DNA of 64,000 bases, from the NCBI GenBank assembly GCA_030674915.1, contig JASXSV010000006.1, positions 131,654 through 195,653 on the forward strand. Reading direction: 5' to 3'. A model generated the notes under the pieces. The model saw only the letters and a list, made by a program, of their open reading frames with translations. It made no database searches and had not been told where the DNA came from. The position numbers and the translations under genes were made by a program. The stretch comes from Candidatus Endonucleibacter bathymodioli (lineage in GTDB: Bacteria > Pseudomonadota > Gammaproteobacteria > Pseudomonadales > Endozoicomonadaceae). Positions 1 through 8,910 of this stretch are shown here, in pieces (position 1 is the first letter of the stretch; each line of letters begins with the position of its first letter).

Positions 1-1
1 C

Positions 2-250
2 TTTCTATTAACACCACTCACATACTTGGGTGGAGTTTTCTACTCTATTGAAGTGCTGCCGGAATTCTGGCGAAATTTATCGCTATTTAATCCGGTGCTT
101 TATCAGGTCAATGCTTTTCGCTACGGCATACTTGGGGAAACTAGCGGCATAAATATCAATATGGCTTTTTCTGTCATGACAGGTGTTATCATTGTACTGA
201 CTGTTTATAGCTTACAATTATTGAATAGCGGAAAGGGTCTGCGCAGCTAA
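2..250 (+). CDS. yadH: ABC-2 type transporter permease, C-terminal end (gene starts before the window)
   Basis: The reading frame is open from base 2 to a TAA at 248-250, so only the last ~82 residues are present. It reads FLLTPLTYLGGVFYSI at the start, followed by LPEFWR, NPVLYQVNAFRYGILG and a last hydrophobic helix. This is the conserved C-terminal end of the YadH-type inner-membrane permease that pairs with the YadG ATPase in an ABC exporter. The TTG at 26 is an internal codon, not a start, because the homology continues upstream of it. The substrate of the YadGH family is not established. Family assignment is good; the exact subfamily is less certain because most of the protein lies outside the window. 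Confidence 0.8.
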   Translation, partial: FLLTPLTYLGGVFYSIEVLPEFWRNLSLFNPVLYQVNAFRYGILGETSGININMAFSVMTGVIIVLTVYSLQLLNSGKGLRS

Positions 251-252
251 TG

Positions 253-328
253 GTTATACTAATTACCATTGGAAGTGGAGGCGACAAACTGGCGCAACCC
301 CATAAACCTACTAGCAGTAGATGTTTGA
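253..328. repeat. Dispersed palindromic repeat, partial copy
   Basis: Reads as TATAC, then TTACCATTGGAAG, then gaggcgacaaactgg and CCCCATaaacctac, matching one arm and the centre of the ~120-bp repeat family found elsewhere (best copies near 53625-53758 and 57597-57718). The other arm has decayed. The rest of 329-587 holds no gene I can support: a 70-codon frame from 250 has no family resemblance. Confidence 0.55.
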
Positions 329-587
329 TGTGTGTGAAAGGGCACCACACCTTCAAGGACCGTGGGCACAGCCACGTTACCGCTAAGGGATCTTCTGGAA
401 TAAGCTCTTATCCTTTAGGTTATGCAACTTTTCTACAAGATGCTAGGCTGAACATGGTGTAGAGTTATCCGTTATCTATCTTGAATCTAGTCACCCCCCA
501 CTTTTATAGTTATAGCGCAAGGTTGTTGACCTTATCACATATTCAAAAAAAGAGGGGTTGGTATAACCCTGAAGCAAGTAATTAATT

Positions 588-1412
588 ATGAGAAAGCAAT
601 TAATTAAATCTCCTCTAGGCAAGAAAAGTCATTATGAAACGACTTATAATCCGGACTTACTTTTTCCAATTTCTCGGGTAGAAAAGCGGAAAGAATTGCT
701 ACTGGATCTTGATAACTTGCCTTTTTATGGACGAGATCTTTGGCATGGATATGAACTGTCTTGGTTAAATGCTATGGGCAAGCCTGTTATTTACACCGCA
801 TCCTTTGATTTATTGTGCAGTACTCCTAATATCATTGAGTCCAAGTCTTTCAAACTTTATTTAAACTCACTGAACCAGACCCGCTTTAATAATGATAGCG
901 ATGTTAAAGACATACTGGAAAAAGACCTAAGCAGTGCTGCTGGTGGGTCAGTTGCTGTTATCTTGATGACTGTGCAGGAAATGGAACAATTAGGCTTTTG
1001 TCAGACGCCTGGAGTTTGCCTTGATGATCTTGATATTGAAATTATCAGCTATAGTTACGACCCAGGATTACTGAAAAAGGCAGGTGGCTATAAGTCAGAA
1101 ATAATATGCAGCCACCTGTTTAAGTCTAATTGCTTGGTGACGGGCCAGCCTGATTGGGGCACCTTGGTTGTTGAGTATGATGGGGATGCAATAAATCATG
1201 AAGCATTTCTTCGCTATATTTGCTCTTTCAGGGAGCACTACGAGTTTCATGAACAATGCGTGGAACGAGTATTTACTGATCTTATAAATTTCTTTCAGTT
1301 TAATAATTTAACGGTTTATGCTCAATATCTACGCCGTGGAGGTCTTGACATTAACCCTTGGAGAAGCACACAAAATATTCAGCCGGCGCAAATGCGTTTC
1401 ATAAGGCAATAA
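588..1412 (+). CDS. queF: NADPH-dependent 7-cyano-7-deazaguanine (preQ0) reductase
   Basis: Reduces the nitrile of preQ0 to the amine preQ1 with NADPH in the cytoplasm, the last step before preQ1 is inserted into tRNA on the queuosine pathway. At 274 residues it is the long, two-lobed E. coli-type QueF (about 280 aa). The family signature ESKSFK is at residues 84-89, followed by LYLNSLNQTRF. The catalytic Cys is in SNCLVTGQPDWG (Cys182). The C-terminal half carries EHYEFHEQCVERVF and RRGGLDINPWR, as in E. coli QueF. The start gives a normal N-terminus (SPLGKKSHYETTYNP). It stands alone between repeat fragments, and no other queuosine gene is in the window. Confidence 0.96.
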   Translation: MRKQLIKSPLGKKSHYETTYNPDLLFPISRVEKRKELLLDLDNLPFYGRDLWHGYELSWLNAMGKPVIYTASFDLLCSTPNIIESKSFKLYLNSLNQTRFNNDSDVKDILEKDLSSAAGGSVAVILMTVQEMEQLGFCQTPGVCLDDLDIEIISYSYDPGLLKKAGGYKSEIICSHLFKSNCLVTGQPDWGTLVVEYDGDAINHEAFLRYICSFREHYEFHEQCVERVFTDLINFFQFNNLTVYAQYLRRGGLDINPWRSTQNIQPAQMRFIRQ

Positions 1413-1444
1413 TCGTAGCCTACACCTATCAGTATCTTCAAGTG

Positions 1445-1516
1445 AGTTTAGTCTATACCCGTAAGCATTAAGATGTGCGATTGTCGCTTACTCTCACCTG
1501 CAATGGTCACAGGTAT
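1445..1516. repeat. Dispersed palindromic repeat, internally deleted copy
   Basis: Begins with TATACCCGTaagc, continues with cgcttactctcacc, and ends with TGCAATGGTCACAGGTATAT, matching the two outer arms of the dispersed repeat with the centre missing. It lies just upstream of the nitroreductase gene. Confidence 0.45.
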
Positions 1517-1541
1517 ATCTATTGAATATTAGGATATTGTA

Positions 1542-2102
1542 ATGAATGTACAAGAAGCTTTACTTAATAGAGTATCCAGCTCAATACTGAGCGAACCAGG
1601 CCCAAGTATAGAACAGATGAATTTCATTTTTCAGGCAGCTTTGCGCGCGCCAGACCATGCTCGCCTTACTCCTTGGCGTTTTATGACCATTACAGGTGAT
1701 GCTCGGCAACGATTGGGTGATTTATTGGCTCAGATTGCTTTATCTGATCAACCTAACCTTTCTGAACATGCGTGCCGTCGTTTTGCTAACTTACCTTTAC
1801 GAGCTCCTTGCCTGATTGCCCTAATTTGCAAAAAGCTACAACATGCTAAAGTGCCTGAAATTGAACAGCGCTTGTCGTTAGGAGCAGCGGCTCAGAATAT
1901 ATTGCACGCAGCCTATTCTCAAGGATTAGGTGCTATTTGGCGAACGGGAGCTATTAGTTATCATCCGCTACTTGCAAAAGGCTTAGGATTAAAGAGTAAC
2001 GAAGAACTGCTAGGCTTTATTTATCTTGGAACGGCCGTGGGAGAAAAAAAAGAGCGCCCTGAGCTGAACTTGAAAGATTTTGTGCAAGCCTGGCTGGGAT
2101 AA
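1542..2102 (+). CDS. ydjA: Nitroreductase family protein, YdjA-like
   Basis: A small FMN-dependent NAD(P)H oxidoreductase of the minimal nitroreductase group. The 186-residue length matches E. coli YdjA (183 aa). Visible landmarks are LRAPDHARLTPWRF (residues ~35-48; APDH plus PWRF is diagnostic of the YdjA branch and contributes to FMN binding), a central LGAAAQNILHAA helix and GLGAIWRTGA, and LLGFIYLGTA near the C-terminus. The physiological substrate of this family is unknown; nitroaromatics are reduced only poorly by YdjA. The ATG follows a weak ribosome-binding region (AGGATATTGTA). It is monocistronic and converges with the ycgN-like gene. Confidence 0.9.
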   Translation: MNVQEALLNRVSSSILSEPGPSIEQMNFIFQAALRAPDHARLTPWRFMTITGDARQRLGDLLAQIALSDQPNLSEHACRRFANLPLRAPCLIALICKKLQHAKVPEIEQRLSLGAAAQNILHAAYSQGLGAIWRTGAISYHPLLAKGLGLKSNEELLGFIYLGTAVGEKKERPELNLKDFVQAWLG

Positions 2103-2131
2103 TGGCTAACGATAATTAAAGCTATTAATGG

Positions 2132-2578
2132 TTAGTTCACAGATAGCGTCGGAATAATATAGTCGGGCCACTGAGACTCAGGGACATCAAGTTCTGATCT
2201 GACAAATTTTTTGACCGACATTCCGGCTTTATGAGTTGAAGTAGCACAACCTGATACTAAAGGATGCCAGTCTGGTAGAGGCTTATCTTCAGCCCTTAAC
2301 CGATAAGCACAGGTCTCTGGCAACCAATGAAAATACTCCAGATTATTTATGGTTAATTTAATGCAGTCAGGCACCTTCACTGTGCGATGAAGGTAGTCTT
2401 TGCATCGGCAGCTTGGAATATGGAGCAGCTGACAGGCGAGCCGAGTATAGTAAATATCACCGGTATATTCATCTTCCAATTTTTGTAAACAGCATTTCCC
2501 ACAGCCATCACAAAGGCTTTCCCATTCGTTTTCTGATAACTCGTGGAGAGGTTTACTTTGCCAAAATTTGTTCGTCAT
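2132..2578 (-). CDS. ycgN: UPF0260 (YcgN-like) cysteine cluster protein
   Basis: 148 residues, matching the UPF0260/YcgN family (about 150 aa) along its whole length. The family's Cys cluster CDGCGKCC is at residues 23-30; further conserved cysteines lie in LACQLL, PSCRCKDY, VPDCIKL and LPETCAYRL. The pattern suggests binding of a metal or iron-sulphur cluster, which is inference; no biochemical role is established for the family. The end, SQWPDYIIP, is also typical. Transcribed divergently from whatever lies toward rnd, and separated from rnd by about 60 bp on the same strand, so rnd and this gene may be co-transcribed. Confidence 0.9.
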   Translation of the reverse strand: MTNKFWQSKPLHELSENEWESLCDGCGKCCLQKLEDEYTGDIYYTRLACQLLHIPSCRCKDYLHRTVKVPDCIKLTINNLEYFHWLPETCAYRLRAEDKPLPDWHPLVSGCATSTHKAGMSVKKFVRSELDVPESQWPDYIIPTLSVN

Positions 2579-2641
2579 AACAACCTAATAGAATACTTGT
2601 CGTATCTGAATAGACAAAGGTGCCATCTATGCTCTCTCATA

Positions 2642-3787
2642 TCAATTACTTGACTTTATAAGCATGAGATTATTGAGATGTTGTATCAATGGTTTGCCAA
2701 TGACCTCGCGCCTCCACCCCTTTAAACTGTCTGGTAATTCAAACTGCCCCATATTTATCCAGTTGTGCAGTATGGGGGTGATTGCTTTTGATGGCAAGAG
2801 TATTTCTACTGGTACATCTAGCAAAATTGCCTGTTGAGCAATGAATTCTTTTATGACCTTGCGATACTCCATAGCTCTTTTGGGAAGAGGCCCAGGTAAA
2901 GACTTTGGATGCTGCGCTGCTGGCGTGTGTGCTGCAGCCTGAATAACGCTTAACAAATTTTCACCATCCTTCTGGACAATACTGGGTTTCATGCCCTGAA
3001 CTTCGGCAAGGGCTTGCAGGTTGTCAGGTTGATAGCGTGCTATAGACCAGAGGCTACTTTTGGGTACCACCCAGTTTCTGGGCAGGTTACGTTTTCTGGA
3101 CTGCTCTTCTCTAAAAATGAACAGGGCTTTTAATACGGCCAGTTGTTGGGGTCGTAGTTGCCACGTGCGCTTAATAGCTTTCCAGTCATTATCAGGATCA
3201 TTCTTGGAAATATTTGATTTCAAAGAGTCGCAGTCTTCTGTCACCCAATCTTTGACGGATTTACGTTCTAGCACTTTCTCCAGAATGGAGTGTATTTGCA
3301 ATAAATGCACAACATCCAAGGTTGCATAACGCTCCTGAGAAGCAGTTAATGGACGCTGACGCCAGTTAGATCTAGTTTCATCTTTAGGGAGCTCGATGTC
3401 GAGAAGCTTTTTAACTAGTTTTTGATAGCTCAAAGAGTATCCAATACCAACATAGGCGGCTGCTAATTGCGTATCAAACAATGGTTTCGGGGTGCCTCCA
3501 GTAAGATGCTGGAGCACTTCCAAGTCTTCACTGCATGAGTGCAGTATTTTGATAATAGCAGGCTTTTGCAATAGCTCAAAAAATGGCTGCCAATGAGTAA
3601 TGGGTATTGGATCAATAAGAAACACCTGTGTGCCAGTATTCAGCTGAATTAAACCGGGCAAGGGGTAATAGGTATCCGTACGAATAAATTCGGTATCAAT
3701 AGCAACTCGTTCAAGTGTTAGCCATTGTAAGCAATGACTTGCCAAAGTAGAGTTACTGTTTATCCACAAGGGGTGAGATGAAGGCAT
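2642..3787 (-). CDS. rnd: Ribonuclease D
   Basis: A 3'-to-5' exoribonuclease of the DEDDy family that trims tRNA precursors and other structured RNA 3' ends. It has 381 residues, against 375 for E. coli RNase D. The exonuclease motifs are visible: Exo I VAIDTEF (Asp31, Glu33), Exo II HSCSEDLEVL and Exo III YATLDVVHLL, which supplies the catalytic Tyr and Asp. A helical HRDC domain follows (LRPQQLAVLKAL, LPRNWV through ~residue 290). The protein is complete. The short frame on the opposite strand at 3060-3329 is a shadow. Confidence 0.95.
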   Translation of the reverse strand: MPSSHPLWINSNSTLASHCLQWLTLERVAIDTEFIRTDTYYPLPGLIQLNTGTQVFLIDPIPITHWQPFFELLQKPAIIKILHSCSEDLEVLQHLTGGTPKPLFDTQLAAAYVGIGYSLSYQKLVKKLLDIELPKDETRSNWRQRPLTASQERYATLDVVHLLQIHSILEKVLERKSVKDWVTEDCDSLKSNISKNDPDNDWKAIKRTWQLRPQQLAVLKALFIFREEQSRKRNLPRNWVVPKSSLWSIARYQPDNLQALAEVQGMKPSIVQKDGENLLSVIQAAAHTPAAQHPKSLPGPLPKRAMEYRKVIKEFIAQQAILLDVPVEILLPSKAITPILHNWINMGQFELPDSLKGWRREVIGKPLIQHLNNLMLIKSSN

Positions 3788-3949
3788 AGCTACCGCTTCT
3801 TAATCAAATATTTATTATAAGGAGCTACGAGGCCATTGTCTCTTTGTGAGTGATTTCATTTCACCCATCCTCCAATATTTTGCCTAAAATCCATGGAACA
3901 TAAGCTTAAGTTCCGCTTTTTAAGTTAATCGAAATATTGCGGTCGATTC

Positions 3950-4205
3950 ACAGGCTAGCAGTCCATTTTCTGTTCGTCTTTCAGTACCTGCATGCCGATG
4001 TCCCGAGATGCAGGCACATTGATCCTATCTTTTGACCATTAGCCCCCACTCGGACGATGTTCGCCAGAGCAAACAGCATGACCAATTTACGTCATTCTTC
4101 GCTAAGACTCGGTAGCACGCTTTGGTAAATCAGAACTGATATTTGATAATCAGAAACAGATACTCAACCTTGACTCGTAGACTGGCTTTCATGTATTCGA
4201 TATTG
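3950..4205 (-). pseudogene. IS5-family transposase relic (C-terminal end)
   Basis: On the minus strand, joining frames gives RVKVEYLF, then FTKACYR-LAKNDV, then LVMLFALANIVR. This is the characteristic C-terminus of IS5-type transposases (usual form RAKVEHPFRVIKRQFG and LVTLFALANL). Several stops and frameshifts interrupt it, so it is dead. The terminal repeats are not recognisable. It belongs to a different IS5 subgroup from the copy at 19771-20967. Confidence 0.55.
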
Positions 4206-4261
4206 ATCACAACGTTGTTGATCCTTGGATGCGTGATATTTCGTCCCGCTATTTACAGTTT

Positions 4262-4547
4262 CAACTACTCTGTTAATAATTCGTATGAGGTCATATTATT
4301 GATTCATTCTATGCAGTTTCACAGTATTATAAAAATTCACAAACCGCGCAATGGTAATTCTGCGATCCTGCCTAAAATCAAAGATATATTTAGCATACCT
4401 CATCTTGTTGTACATAGCTTTGTACATAGTTGGCCGTGACACCACGAACTCCAGCGCCAGCGCCATGATCGTCCAGTTTCCCGCCCATAGTGCTGCCAAA
4501 TCTCTTTACGAGCCAGCGGCGTTAAACTGATTTATGTGCATGTTCAT
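4262..4547 (-). pseudogene. IS481-family transposase relic with internal deletion
   Basis: Starting at the ATG at 4547 the minus strand reads MNMHINQ, then a helix-turn-helix remnant with SRPTMYK. After a large deletion it jumps to IARFVNFYNTVKLH and (after a frameshift) NNMTSYELL, the usual C-terminal end of IS481 transposases. The central catalytic DDE portion is missing. A second relic with a related structure lies at 48740-48890. The plus-strand frame at 4143-4439 is its shadow. Confidence 0.6.
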
Positions 4548-5125
4548 GTATACATCCTTTCAACAAGTTGTAAACAACGCCTCCAAATCTAACACCTAAA
4601 ACCGTCTATTCTAACCAGTCTTATTTAAAAAAAGGATAGACTAGATAATTCAATATGTAGGATTAGAATCTAAAAACTCACATAAAGACGGTTTCCCCAT
4701 TCACTGACCCGTTCCTATTTGCTACAGATGCACCCACGCGTACCCATAATTTTAAAGGATTATTATCTCTTAATACCTCACACGTACCGTCATTGTTTGT
4801 CTTGGTGTTTATGGCATAGAGTATGCTTTATATAAAATATAAATCAAGCAATATACTCTACGGATGGAGTGCCACAGGAAGGTGAAAAAATAAAAAACGA
4901 AAAGGAATTGCTTGATTTAGTTTTATGGATACATTCTGCAAGGATGCTGGGATAACAAAAATAAGACAGACTCCCTCCGGACAAGATCATATACATAAAA
5001 AATGCACTGATACTTAAACTTACAACATGGATGATGCAGCCAGTAATATCTAGAAGCGACTAGACAGAACTTGAGTAAATGCCCTACCCTGCTCAGTTGA
5101 CCTGAATGGGGCTTTTTATGTTTAT
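4548..5125. other. Gene-free stretch
   Basis: AT-rich sequence without a supportable gene, RNA or clear repeat. The 83-codon minus frame at 4923-5174 has no family features, and its N-terminal part runs into the dispersed repeat. Confidence 0.5.
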
Positions 5126-5127
5126 AT

Positions 5128-5264
5128 CCATTACTATTGAAGGTATAAGTAAGAGACAAGCTAGTAAAACCCAAGAGCCTACGAATATTAGGTAATTGTA
5201 GTAAGAGAGAGCAGTCAACAACCTAACAATTTCATTGGGGATTAGTGTAGAGCAACTATCAATG
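5128..5264. repeat. Dispersed palindromic repeat, near-complete copy
   Basis: Reads TATCCATTACTATTGAAGG, then aacccaagagcctacga in the centre, then agtaagagagagcagtcaac and cctaacaatttcattgggg. The arrangement matches the copies at 53625-53758 and 57597-57718. It lies immediately downstream of the ankyrin gene. The overlapping minus-strand frames at 4923-5174 and 5093-5302 are products of the repeat. Confidence 0.65.
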
Positions 5265-5298
5265 GTTATTCCTGTTGCTAATAAATAACCACTACACA

Positions 5299-7941
5299 TC
5301 AAAATCTAAACATCCTCATCAATAAGTCTATGCATATACTAAAATTTTGCTGATCCTCTATCAGCTCTACAATATCAGTTAATCCTTTCCTTCTGGCTTG
5401 TGCTAAAGGAGTACCCCATTCCCTAGAAATTTTATTCAACTTTATACGACAATCGTTAATCAAATACTTTGCACAGTCTTGATGCTCATTTCTTATGGCG
5501 ACAATCAATGGTGTTTCATTAGAAAAAGAGTTTTCTTTATTCACCTTAATACTATTTGAGGTCAATAGCGCAGCAATACACTCTAAGTCACCACGTTTAG
5601 AAGCACAGAGCAAGGGCGTAAAGCCATAATTACTACTACAATTTACCTGAATACCATCTACAGCCAATAACATATTAATTATCACTATGTCTGATGATGC
5701 TACAGCAAAGTGCAAGGCCGTCCATCCTCCAGCATTCTTAGTATTGACCTGAACTACATTTTCAGAGTTAATTATATCAGAACATTCTTTGTTGTTTAAC
5801 GAGACAGCAGATCTTGTGGGTACGAATATTTTATTGCGTTTCTTTTTTACGCCAATGCTCTTTATACTAAGTAATATCGAAACACAGTCTACGTGGCCTT
5901 TACCGGCGGCCATGATCAGGGGCGTATTACCACCAGCATCTTTATAATTAACATCATCTATACTTATTCGCAGCAGGTATTGCATTCCATACGGCAGACC
6001 AGTACGCGCAAATAAAGATAGAAGACTTTCCTTTTTATCACCTAAACCACCTAAGAAGTTAATTAATTCATCACAATTTCCTGTTAATAGAAGGAGGCAT
6101 GCTGACTTTGCCTGCATTAAAGTACATGCCTGTTTAAATAACCTCTGGCAATCCTCATATGTCAGCAATTGTTTTATGCTTACTTTTGAAAAATCCAATA
6201 TATGCCAGCTGAGCAAACCATTTGTGATCAAAGAAATATCAATCTCACGCTGTTTGAGCTCTAATAAAACCGGCTCCAACAACGGAGTATCTATCAACCA
6301 TCCCAGAAGATCTAGAGAAACAATTTTCCCATGGGAGCAAGTCAAGTTATTACATATACACTCGAGCAATCTTGTTTTGAAATGGATACCATTTCTCGCC
6401 AACTTATCAGTCAATTGATTAGGAAACTCTTTTATTACCATGGGATGCACTTTAGAGAGCTGATTACTGATATTTGAATTCAGAAAAAATGAGGCAATAT
6501 CCTCTGGCCTGTTAGTCTGCTCCAGTGCTTGGGTCAGGAGGGCATAGGTGGCGTCAGGATTGCTAGATAAGTCAATTGAGGTTAAATGAGATAACTCAAG
6601 CGTAATGTGGTTGTCTGTGTCAAAAGTACATGCTTGTCCTACATCGAGTCGCTCTTCAGAATAAAATACCCAAAAGAAAATATTGCCAATTGACCCTATA
6701 TACAAATTACTCTCGGCTGTGCTAGAAATACCTGCAAATACATTTGCGCTTGATTCATGGAAATAGTTTGTTACCCAAGCAAATACCTTTTCCCGGTAGC
6801 GCCCAATGCTATAGTTTCTCTCATCTGTTCCATCCATTATTTTACTGAAATTAAGCTCATTTTCCTTTGTAGTTTTTAGCCAATCGTTCACCAATAAAAA
6901 TATTTTACCATCCATAGTAGCAGCTATATCAGATAACAGTTCCGGCGAAGAAATAACACCGGTTTCCCATGCCATCACACCCTTCTCCTTAAGAATAGCT
7001 CCCAGGTAATCAGACCATTCAGCCGCTAGTTTTCGAAGAATAGTACACGAGCTCACAAACAATGGTACCGCAAATAGAAAATCCTTAACCATGCTATCTC
7101 TCTGGTACCGCTCTGCGAACCGATCCTTGATATACGGAAGTTTAAGGTCCCCACAACCCAGATTGTAAAGACCGTTGCACCAATGAACTTCCATGCATGA
7201 GGGTATATCTAAGCGCCCGTGACGCTGCTGATCAACCATAAATGAAGCAATACATTTACGAAATAAAGCCATCCTTACCTTGAAAAGTTGCCCGCTCAAT
7301 CCTGCCTGTGATGCTTCAATGTCCAGAAAACTGTGGGTGAAACGTGTATGAACGGCTGCAGGACATAGGTCTATATCGTTTAGACATAAATGGAGTACCA
7401 ATGCAATATAGCCTTTCGGGTCAATCTCACCTAAGTTAATCTTTTGTTCATTTTCAAGTTGCTCTACCATCTGATGGATATGAAGCCGAGTGTACTTATA
7501 CAGTACCAACAGTTCCTTTATAATATCTTTCGGAGGGTTATCCATCTTGTTGTAAAAATCATCTATTTTAGAATTGTACACTTTCCCAATAAACCTGCCT
7601 GCCAACTCCTTGAGACGTTTGATATCACGCAAGAACTGAGAGCGCATACGTGAAAAAGACTTATGACTCTTTAGTTCATGATAATTATCTACCTTTGGTA
7701 ATTGAATATAATCAGACTCATATTTAGCACTTCCCTGACCATCATTTGAGACAGAAGGTGGCTTCCAATCTTGGAAAAGAACGGAATTAACATCTGCTAT
7801 TGTGTGTGACGGTAAAAATATTATAATCCAGACAAGAAGAATAAATGTATATTTTAAACAATAAGGTAACAGCATCAGACAGGATGATCTAAACGGCTTA
7901 CCCATTTTGACAACATAACAATAACCCAACACATTAATCAT
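5299..7941 (-). CDS. Secreted ankyrin-repeat protein, effector candidate
   Basis: 880 residues. The N-terminus has a basic stretch (KMGKPFRSS), a long hydrophobic run (TFILLVWIIIFLP, residues ~32-44) and a plausible signal peptidase site after HTIA (residue 49), so export across the inner membrane is likely. Residues ~50-650 match no family I recognise. The C-terminal ~220 residues hold about five ankyrin repeats, including GGNTPLIMAAGKGHVDC, GGWTALHFAVASSD, YGFTPLLCASKRGDLEC, ETPLIVAIRNEHQDC and WGTPLAQARRKGLTDIV. Ankyrin repeats bind proteins and are enriched in effectors of intracellular bacteria; an effector role here is inference. A weak ribosome site (GGGT) precedes the first ATG. Met13 is a possible alternative start. 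Confidence 0.85.
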   Translation of the reverse strand: MINVLGYCYVVKMGKPFRSSCLMLLPYCLKYTFILLVWIIIFLPSHTIADVNSVLFQDWKPPSVSNDGQGSAKYESDYIQLPKVDNYHELKSHKSFSRMRSQFLRDIKRLKELAGRFIGKVYNSKIDDFYNKMDNPPKDIIKELLVLYKYTRLHIHQMVEQLENEQKINLGEIDPKGYIALVLHLCLNDIDLCPAAVHTRFTHSFLDIEASQAGLSGQLFKVRMALFRKCIASFMVDQQRHGRLDIPSCMEVHWCNGLYNLGCGDLKLPYIKDRFAERYQRDSMVKDFLFAVPLFVSSCTILRKLAAEWSDYLGAILKEKGVMAWETGVISSPELLSDIAATMDGKIFLLVNDWLKTTKENELNFSKIMDGTDERNYSIGRYREKVFAWVTNYFHESSANVFAGISSTAESNLYIGSIGNIFFWVFYSEERLDVGQACTFDTDNHITLELSHLTSIDLSSNPDATYALLTQALEQTNRPEDIASFFLNSNISNQLSKVHPMVIKEFPNQLTDKLARNGIHFKTRLLECICNNLTCSHGKIVSLDLLGWLIDTPLLEPVLLELKQREIDISLITNGLLSWHILDFSKVSIKQLLTYEDCQRLFKQACTLMQAKSACLLLLTGNCDELINFLGGLGDKKESLLSLFARTGLPYGMQYLLRISIDDVNYKDAGGNTPLIMAAGKGHVDCVSILLSIKSIGVKKKRNKIFVPTRSAVSLNNKECSDIINSENVVQVNTKNAGGWTALHFAVASSDIVIINMLLAVDGIQVNCSSNYGFTPLLCASKRGDLECIAALLTSNSIKVNKENSFSNETPLIVAIRNEHQDCAKYLINDCRIKLNKISREWGTPLAQARRKGLTDIVELIEDQQNFSICIDLLMRMFRF

Positions 7942-8135
7942 ATTTTACCCAATTAATTACGCAGGATACATGACAAAACATTTGATTAACTTTTAATAAG
8001 ATTATGTAACACTCTCCTAAGAGGATTAGTCTGGGTAGAGCGCTAACTGTTTTTGAGTTTCACTTTTTTAACGATATCCACAATTCTACGAATTATACCT
8101 AACACCATCCAGTATGACCAGCTTTATTTAAAAAG

Positions 8136-8640
8136 ATACCTTTGCACGATCTACCTTTATTTTGCCAGATTAGCTCAAAACTAATTTTTTGAAGTAATTT
8201 AGCAAAAATTGGCGTTACATGCTCATTTTCTCCAAGTTACTGGTATTTTACCCATCATTTCCCTTTTTTAGACATATTATTCCTGTCTAAGCGATAAACC
8301 TCATTTAATATTATGTGCCACACACATAATTTCTACGCCTGTACAATTTCTAGCTAAAACCAGATAACGGGCTTTACCCATGGCGTAATGTTGTTTAAAC
8401 ATACCAGATGCGCGCTTTACTGTGCAGATAACACCTGTGTGTCCTGTTGAAGGCTTTTTCTGCTTTACTTAATGGCCTATCACGGTAGGCCGTTTTATGA
8501 TCCAATTATCAATGTCTCGCTCTACTAGCCAGTCACTATGATTACGCTTTCCATCAGATCCTACTTTGATGCTAGACCTCTTCCAAATCTTGCTTTGCAC
8601 TCCCATCTTTTCGTGTGTTTGGCCGATATTGTTCCCAGCC
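8136..8640 (-). pseudogene. IS5-family element relic
   Basis: Starts with GATACCTTTGCACGAT, the terminal repeat of the IS5 element seen at 19771-20967. From about 8285 to 8600 the minus strand matches the C-terminal half of that transposase at low identity: a remnant of the 'ARYLAL' motif region, the Cys-Thr-Val type start of the VERVFGVLK block, and the block around AYRDRPLS. Stops and frameshifts are frequent and the 5' half of the gene is gone. It is older than the other IS5 copies. Confidence 0.6.
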
Positions 8641-8910
8641 GGACCCTCTTCAATGAATAACTGGACAGTCCTCTAAGCTTGACCAATAAGCGCAGACATC
8701 ACATTCAGCTCTTTGTGAGCCTCACGAACGATATTATGTACATGTTTTTAAATTTATTGAACTTTTTACATGTTTTAATATCTATATATATATAACTATC
8801 TGGTTGTCATATCTTACTAATATGACATTACGCTTAGACAAGAACGTTCATATTTATTCTCTGAAAGGATATTTTAATGAAACGGACTCTCATAATAAAT
8901 AGGTGGACTT
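8641..8910. other. Upstream region of the secreted DUF5662-like gene
   Basis: No gene is recognised. The sequence becomes very AT-rich from about 8745, with a TATATATATA run near 8785, before the next gene. A promoter there is plausible, but I cannot place -35 and -10 boxes with confidence. Confidence 0.35.

Noticed and set aside
250..462. 70-codon plus-strand frame after the ABC permease
   Set aside because: Overlaps a dispersed-repeat arm, has no ribosome site and no family resemblance.
5093..5302. 69-codon hydrophobic minus-strand frame
   Set aside because: Formed by a dispersed repeat copy; similar frames arise at other copies.
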